A stretch of 64,000 nt of DNA from Accumulibacter sp. GTDB taxonomy: Bacteria; Pseudomonadota; Gammaproteobacteria; Burkholderiales; Rhodocyclaceae. The translations under genes and the position numbers were made by a program. Below the pieces are notes generated by a model. It did not search any database, was not told the origin of the DNA, and saw only the letters and a list, made by a program, of their open reading frames with translations. The stretch covers positions 1 through 64,000 of the forward strand of contig NZ_JAPUVI010000085.1 in the NCBI RefSeq assembly GCF_029255285.1. Direction: 5' to 3'. Shown here piece after piece: positions 55,436 to 64,000 of the stretch. Each line of letters opens with the position of its first letter. The stretch's first letter is position 1.

Positions 55436-55489
55436 GGTAGCGCTGGCGCGGCGAAAGGCGGCAACTTAGGCGTAGGCGCTGCCTTTTTT
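55436..55489 (+). terminator. Rho-independent terminator after the cytochrome c' gene
   Basis: GGTAGCGC (55436-55443) pairs with GCGCTGCC (55476-55483), with one G-U wobble, over an AG-rich loop, followed by six Ts up to 55489. The cytochrome b561 stop on the other strand starts at 55490. Confidence 0.6.
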
Positions 55490-56191
55490 CTACCAGGCCG
55501 GCGTAGTGCTCGGTGTGGCTACTGGCGACGACGGTGTCGGCAGCCAAGCGCCCGAGCCACCATAGACCGCCGCGACAGCGACCAGCAGGGCAACGATGAG
55601 GGCCAGCGGACCACCACCAGTCGCCGATCCGCCTTCGCCAGGATCGACCTCCTTCCAGCCCGTCAACATGGGCTTGACCAGATTGTCCTTCTTGACGCGG
55701 GCGTAGAACAGAATGGCGGAGACATGCAGTGCAACGAGGGCGATCAGCAGGTTTACGGAAAGCTTGTGCCAGCCCGTCAGGCGGTCGCTCAGATCCTTGC
55801 CGATCAGATCGTACAAGTAACCGCGGAAAGCGATGTCGTCGTTGCCGAAAAGGCCGCTAACGACCTGGAAAGCGAGTAGGCCCAATAGGCCGAAGACCGA
55901 GAACGCGCCAAGCGGGTTGTGGCCCAGGCCTCGCCATTCGCCGCGGAGATACGCAGCCACGGTCGCCGGTGTAGGGAAAAAGCTGGCAAAGCGTGCATAG
56001 GTCGAGCCGACGATCCCCCAGATCAGACGAAAGGCCAACAGGCCGAGAATCGCAAGGCCGCACTTGCCGTGCCATTCCATCGCGTTGCCACCGATCTTGC
56101 CGCTGATGAAAGAAGTCAGTACGAGCATGACCAGCAACCAGTGGAAGAGGCGGGTTGGCAGATCCCAAAGCCGAATCCGTTGCTTGTTCAT
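55490..56191 (-). CDS. Cytochrome b561-family membrane protein
   Basis: About 233 residues with four or five membrane helices. RLWDLPTRLFHWLLVMLVLTS begins the family domain, with His in FHW and in MEWHGKCGLAILGLLAF; TGWHKLSVNLLIALVALHVSAI gives more probable haem-b ligands, and then a Gly/Pro-rich C-terminus with one more helix. The start at 56191 follows GGAG; an ATG 8 codons upstream is possible. It probably passes electrons between quinol and periplasmic carriers. Its placement opposite cytochrome c' suggests a redox partner (inference). Confidence 0.87.
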   Translation of the reverse strand: MNKQRIRLWDLPTRLFHWLLVMLVLTSFISGKIGGNAMEWHGKCGLAILGLLAFRLIWGIVGSTYARFASFFPTPATVAAYLRGEWRGLGHNPLGAFSVFGLLGLLAFQVVSGLFGNDDIAFRGYLYDLIGKDLSDRLTGWHKLSVNLLIALVALHVSAILFYARVKKDNLVKPMLTGWKEVDPGEGGSATGGGPLALIVALLVAVAAVYGGSGAWLPTPSSPVATPSTTPAW

Positions 56192-56319
56192 GAGCTTCTC
56201 CATCCGAGTGTTCAAAGGTTTCCCGAACAGTCCTGCCGTTGTGCCCGCCTCGTACGTTCCTCGATCAGGTCGGTATCACGGGCACGAACGTGCTTGACCG
56301 ACGAGGTCAGCGCAGGTTG

Positions 56320-57264
56320 TTAGACCACGGCGCCATCCTCGTTGGCCCCTTCGATCTGCTTCTTCGGCCTGACGAACTGCTCGCGCGAGACGCCAAGCCA
56401 CATCACCAGCGGGCTCGCGACCAGCACCGACGAGTAGATTCCGAAACAGATGCCGATGGTCAGCGCCAGCGCGAAGTAGTACAACGTCTCGCCACCGAAG
56501 AGCAGCATCGAGAGGACCATCATCTGGGTCGAACCGTGCGTGATGATGGTACGCGAGATGGTGCTGGTAATGGCGTGGTCGAGGACCTGTGGCGTCGTCA
56601 GTCCGCGCACTTTCCGGAAGGTCTCTCGGACGCGGTCGAAAACGACGACCGACTCATTGACGGAATAGCCAAGCACGGCGAGCACCGCTGCCAAGACCGA
56701 AAGCGAAAATTCCCACTGGAAGAACGCGAAGAAGCCCAGGATGATGATCACGTCGTGCAGGTTGGCGATGATGGCCGAGACCGAAAAGCGCCACTCGAAG
56801 CGGAACGCCAGGTAGACAACGATGCCTATAACGACCAACAAGAGCGCCAGGGCACCATTTTCCGCCAGTTCCTTCCCTACCTGAGGGCCGACGAACTCGA
56901 CCCGGCGCAGCGAAGCTCCCGATGCCTCGGCGTCGAGGGCCTGCAATACCGATTCGCCGATCTTGGTCGTGTTCTGATCCGCGCGCAGCGGTAGACGGAT
57001 CAGCACGTCCTGACTGGAGCCGAAGTTTTGCACCGAGAAGTCGCTGTAGCCGGCCTTGCCGAGGCCTTCGCGGACTTTTTCCAGGTCTGCCGCCTGCGTG
57101 TAGCTGAGTTCAATCAACGTTCCACCGGTGAATTCGACCGAAAGATGTAGGCCGCGACTGACGAGGAAGAACACGGCGAGCAGGAAAGTGAGTAGCGACA
57201 CGACATTGAACACCAAGGCGTGACGCATGAACGGGATGTCTTTGCGGATGCGGAAGAATTCCAT
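56320..57264 (-). CDS. secF: Protein translocase subunit SecF
   Basis: 314 residues with six membrane helices. After the first helix comes VEFTGGTLIELSYTQAA (the FTGG region). The RND fold follows with VGKELAENGALALLLVVIGIVVY, and GYSVNESVVVFDRVRE in the cytoplasmic-facing half carries the conserved Asp/Arg. The C-terminal LVASPLVMWLGVSRE ends in a polar tail. SecDF uses proton flow to complete protein export after SecA. It is 12 bp after secD and last of the tgt-yajC-secD-secF group. Confidence 0.96.
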   Translation of the reverse strand: MEFFRIRKDIPFMRHALVFNVVSLLTFLLAVFFLVSRGLHLSVEFTGGTLIELSYTQAADLEKVREGLGKAGYSDFSVQNFGSSQDVLIRLPLRADQNTTKIGESVLQALDAEASGASLRRVEFVGPQVGKELAENGALALLLVVIGIVVYLAFRFEWRFSVSAIIANLHDVIIILGFFAFFQWEFSLSVLAAVLAVLGYSVNESVVVFDRVRETFRKVRGLTTPQVLDHAITSTISRTIITHGSTQMMVLSMLLFGGETLYYFALALTIGICFGIYSSVLVASPLVMWLGVSREQFVRPKKQIEGANEDGAVV

Positions 57265-57276
57265 CTGGATGCTCTC

Positions 57277-59148
57277 CTATTGCGCGGCGGCCGTGTTACC
57301 AGGTTTCCAGATCTGGCCGATGGCCAGCGACTCGATCTTGCGGCGGTTGCCGTAGATCAGGTTGATCATGGCGCGCGAGACGACCACCGCCGAGAAAAGT
57401 GAGGTCAGAATTCCGAGGCAGTGTACGACGGCGAAGCCGCGTACCGGGCCAGAGCCGAAAATGAGCAGGGCGATGCCGGCAATCAGGGTCGTGATGTTGG
57501 AATCGAGAATGGTGCCAAAAGCTCGCTCGTAACCCGTGTGGATCGCCAACTGCGGCGACGAACCGTTGCGCAACTCCTCGCGGATTCGCTCGTTGATCAG
57601 AACGTTGGCGTCGATGGCCATGCCGAGCGCGAGGGCGATGGCGGCGATACCGGGCAAGGTCAGCGTGGCCTGCAAAAGCGAGAGCAGGGCGACCAGGAAG
57701 AGCAGGTTGGCGGCCAGGGCGACCACCGATACGAGCCCGAACAGTAGATAGTAGGCGGTCATGAAGACGGCGATCGCCGCGAAACCCCACATCGTCGAGT
57801 GGAAGCCCTTCCGAATGTTTTCGGCTCCGAGGCTGGGGCCGATCGCCCGTTCCTCGATGATTTCCATCGGTGCGGCGAGCGACCCGGCACGCAGCAAAAG
57901 CGCCGTATCGTTGGCTTCCATGGTGCTCATCCGGCCGGAAATCTGTACTCGGCCGCCGCCGATCTCCGCCCTGATCACCGGCGCCGTGACCACCTCGCCC
58001 TTGCCTTTCTCGATCAGCACAATCGCCATACGTTTGCCGACGTTGTCGCGCGTGACATCCTTGAAGATACGTGCGCCGGCGGAGTCGAGAGTCAGGTGGA
58101 CGGCCGGCTCCTGAGTCTGACTGTCGAAACCCGGTTGTGCGTCCGTCAGTCGGTCGCCGGTCAGCACGACTTGTTTCTTGACCAGCAGCGGAACGCCACC
58201 GCGTTCGACGTAGAGCTCGGCGCCAAAAGGAACTTGCCCGGCTTGCGCCGCCTCGAGCGCACCCGCCGTCTCGTCGACCATGCGGATTTCGAGGGTCGCC
58301 GTACGGCCGAGGATGTCCTTCGCCTTGCCGGGGTCCTGTACGCCCGGCAACTGTACGACGATGCGATCGGCGCCTTGCTGCGCAATGACCGGCTCGGCGA
58401 CGCCGAGTTCGTTGATCCGGTTATTCAGCGTTCCCATGTTCTGTTTGACCGCGAATTCCTGGATGCGCTTGATCGCCTCCGGCTTCAGCGTCGCGACCAG
58501 CCTAAGGTCGTCGCCTTCTCCCTGCTCGGCGAGTGATAGATCGGACTGGTTGCTTTCCAAAACACTGCGCGCTTTGCTTCGAATGTCGTTGTCGCGGAAG
58601 CGAATGATCAGCCGGTCGCCCTCCCGGTTGATTCCCGAGTGACGAACATTCTTGTCGCGTAGCAGACTGCGCAGGTCACCGCTGATCGAATCGAGGCGCT
58701 TGGTCAGCGCGCCTTTCATGTCCACCTGGAGAAGGAAATGCACACCGCCACGCAGGTCGAGGCCGAGGTACATCGGCAGGGCATGCAAACTCGTCAGCCA
58801 TTGCGGCGAACTGGAGAGCAGGTTCAGCGCGACGACATACTGGGGGTCAGCCGGGTCGGGATTGAACTGTCGCTCCAGAATATCCTTCGCTTGCAACTGG
58901 CTGTCCGAGTTGTGCAGGCGAACCTTGACGCCGGTAGCGTCGAGGAAGATGCCGTTGATCGCGACGCCGGCGCTCTGCAAGGTGATGGCGACACGCTCGC
59001 GGGTTTTTTCATCGACCTTGAGCGTGGCCTTGGCGCTGGAAACCTGGACGGCGGGCGATTCGCCGAAAAAATTCGGCAAGGTATACACCAGGCTGACTAG
59101 CAGCGCGACGGCGACGGTGACGTATTTCCAGAGCGGATAGCGATTCAT
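57277..59148 (-). CDS. secD: Protein translocase subunit SecD
   Basis: 623 residues, normal length. One helix at the N-terminus (LWKYVTVAVALLVSLVYTL) leads to a long periplasmic P1 domain with DLRGGVHFLLQVDM and PGVQDPGKAKDILGRTATLEIRMV. Further on, the membrane portion is LVALAANLLFLVALLS with GMAIDANVLINERIREEL, containing the conserved Asp, and ERAFGTILDSNITTLIAGI. It works with SecF and YajC in export. The gene follows yajC by 58 bp. Confidence 0.96.
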   Translation of the reverse strand: MNRYPLWKYVTVAVALLVSLVYTLPNFFGESPAVQVSSAKATLKVDEKTRERVAITLQSAGVAINGIFLDATGVKVRLHNSDSQLQAKDILERQFNPDPADPQYVVALNLLSSSPQWLTSLHALPMYLGLDLRGGVHFLLQVDMKGALTKRLDSISGDLRSLLRDKNVRHSGINREGDRLIIRFRDNDIRSKARSVLESNQSDLSLAEQGEGDDLRLVATLKPEAIKRIQEFAVKQNMGTLNNRINELGVAEPVIAQQGADRIVVQLPGVQDPGKAKDILGRTATLEIRMVDETAGALEAAQAGQVPFGAELYVERGGVPLLVKKQVVLTGDRLTDAQPGFDSQTQEPAVHLTLDSAGARIFKDVTRDNVGKRMAIVLIEKGKGEVVTAPVIRAEIGGGRVQISGRMSTMEANDTALLLRAGSLAAPMEIIEERAIGPSLGAENIRKGFHSTMWGFAAIAVFMTAYYLLFGLVSVVALAANLLFLVALLSLLQATLTLPGIAAIALALGMAIDANVLINERIREELRNGSSPQLAIHTGYERAFGTILDSNITTLIAGIALLIFGSGPVRGFAVVHCLGILTSLFSAVVVSRAMINLIYGNRRKIESLAIGQIWKPGNTAAAQ

Positions 59149-59206
59149 GGAGGCAGACAGTCGGATGTGGACGGCGCTGCCTGAGGGCAGGCAGCCCGGC
59201 GGGTGA

Positions 59207-59533
59207 TTAGAGCGCTTTCAGCGTGCCCTTTGGGAGTAGTAGCGTAACGGCCTGTTTCTGAACCTGGATTTCCACTGTGTCAGCGACCTCGAGGGTGATG
59301 AAATTGTCACTGACCTTGGTGATCCGGCCGGCGATTCCGCCACCGGTGACGATTTCGTCGCCTTTGGTGAGGGCCTCGATCAGAGCTTTGTGTTCCTTGG
59401 CCCGCTTCATTTGCGGTCGAATCATCAGGAAATAGAGAACGACGAACATCAGAATGATCGGCAACAGTTGCATGAAACCACCGGTCGGATCGGTGGCTGC
59501 AGCCGTTTGGGCGTGGGCGGTGCTGATCAGCAC
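59207..59533 (-). CDS. yajC: Preprotein translocase subunit YajC
   Basis: 108 residues. A short N-terminal stretch with FMQLLPIILMFVVLYFLMIRPQMKRAKEH gives the single membrane helix and basic edge; the rest (ALTKGDEIVTGGGIAGRITKVSDNF) is the family's SH3-like cytoplasmic domain. The start is GTG at 59533 with AGGAGA ahead; an ATG at 59535 is out of frame and closes after two codons. It belongs to the SecDF-YajC complex, in the usual position between tgt and secD. Confidence 0.93.
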   Translation of the reverse strand: MLISTAHAQTAAATDPTGGFMQLLPIILMFVVLYFLMIRPQMKRAKEHKALIEALTKGDEIVTGGGIAGRITKVSDNFITLEVADTVEIQVQKQAVTLLLPKGTLKAL

Positions 59534-59581
59534 ATCAGTCTCCTAAAGCAGGTTGTTTGAATGGAACCGATAATTGTACCA

Positions 59582-63635
<4,054 letters not shown>

Positions 63636-63666
63636 AAATACCTCGCGGGTTGGGGAAGAGAGGAAA

Positions 63667-63695
63667 GACACTCCGAGCGCAACGCTCGAAGTGTC
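63667..63695 (-). other. Hairpin between the ferredoxin-domain gene and ppdK
   Basis: GACACTCCGAGCG and CGCTCGAAGTGTC form a 13-bp stem with one mismatch and a CAA loop. On the minus strand the following stretch is only moderately T-rich (TTTCCTCTCTTCC). It may be the upstream gene's terminator or a stable leader structure of ppdK mRNA, about 32 nt before its start. Confidence 0.45.
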
Positions 63696-63799
63696 GCTAC
63701 AGTGGGCGACCCGGATGTCCGCACCGGGCCGGGGTTGTTGTTGCGCGCTTACGGTGACGGAAAACCGAGCGGTGCAGCCGTCACGGACGAGGCCTCAGC

Positions 63800-64000
63800 T
63801 CAGATCTCTTCGGCCTCCATCTTGATCGCGCCGCACGGGCATTCGGCGACGCACACGCCGCAGCCCTTGCAATAATCGTAGTTGAACTCGAACCGCTTGC
63901 CGGGACCGAGCTTGATCACTGCATTGTCGGGGCAGACGCCGTAGCAGTTGTCGCATTCGAAGCAGTTGCCACAGGAGAGGCAGCGGCGGGCTTCGAAGAG
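63800..64000 (-). CDS. C-terminal 2x[4Fe-4S] ferredoxin domain of a larger oxidoreductase (partial)
   Basis: 66 residues visible, cut by the window end. They hold two 4Fe-4S motifs: an N-terminal CLSCGNCFECDNCYGVCP (extra cysteines included) and CKGCGVCVAECPCGAI, followed by a short KMEAEEI tail. This is how the ferredoxin-type ends of NAD(P)-dependent glutamate-synthase-like small subunits or of pyruvate:ferredoxin oxidoreductase partners look. It sits upstream of ppdK on the same strand with a 164-bp gap. The family cannot be fixed without the rest of the gene. Confidence 0.8.
   Translation of the reverse strand, partial: LFEARRCLSCGNCFECDNCYGVCPDNAVIKLGPGKRFEFNYDYCKGCGVCVAECPCGAIKMEAEEI

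Overview
The window is a GC-rich stretch of bacterial chromosome. Gene content points to a betaproteobacterium, most likely in or near the Rhodocyclales: it has the order ribF-ileS-lspA-fkpB-ispH, a full cbb3 oxidase locus, a PilV/PilW/PilX/PilY1 pilus cluster, a DesA-type desaturase and a class I PPK2. A polyphosphate-accumulating relative (Accumulibacter/Dechloromonas type) would fit PPK2 plus pyruvate phosphate dikinase, but that is inference; no rRNA or other phylogenetic marker is present. No tRNA, rRNA, CRISPR array or prophage was seen.

Layout. 1-960: end of an IS3-type transposase and a small gene frameshifted by an 11-bp tandem duplication. 955-2332: two glutathione transferases. 2550-4883: a STAND NTPase fused to a formylglycine-enzyme/C-type-lectin-like domain. 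5099-6367: PPK2. 6496-8874: maiA, a fumarylacetoacetate-hydrolase-family gene and a VOC dioxygenase (minus strand). 9085-10490: FetAB-like ABC exporter. 10756-15516: a very large PAS/GAF histidine kinase. 15653-17317: acyl desaturase and DsbB. 17357-19885: dut, coaBC and an FFLEELY-motif protein (minus). 19997-24483: an aldehyde dehydrogenase / Tat protein / GMC oxidoreductase / lipase operon resembling the long-chain-alcohol oxidation system LaoCBA. 24683-34137: type IV minor pilins, PilY1 and a TonB-like protein. 34219-39900: the ribF-ileS-lspA-fkpB-ispH operon (minus). 40163-48618: cbb3 oxidase biogenesis and structural genes (ccoI, ccoS, ccoNOQP, ccoG, ccoH, DUF3149). 48683-49897: TonB and NUDIX. 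50087-51937: motAB. 52056-54820: GST, purB, zinc-ribbon protein, DUF2322. 54966-56191: cytochrome c' and cytochrome b561. 56320-60697: tgt-yajC-secD-secF (minus). 60906-63635: ppdK. 63800-64000: C-terminus of a di-cluster ferredoxin-domain protein, cut by the window end.

Regulation is clearest in the respiratory locus. Three FNR/ANR-type palindromes (42863, 43040 and 46426) each lie 21-22 bp before a plausible -10 element, the geometry of class II FNR activation. The second drives ccoNOQP and the third ccoGH. The first drives only about 94 nt before a perfect UUCG-tetraloop terminator, so it looks like an oxygen-controlled small RNA (or attenuated leader) between ccoS and ccoN. This is the best candidate in the window for something undescribed. 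Other notable items are the STAND-FGE fusion, whose C-terminus looks like a diversity-generating-retroelement target, and a PilY1 whose von Willebrand A domain is split by roughly 670 residues.
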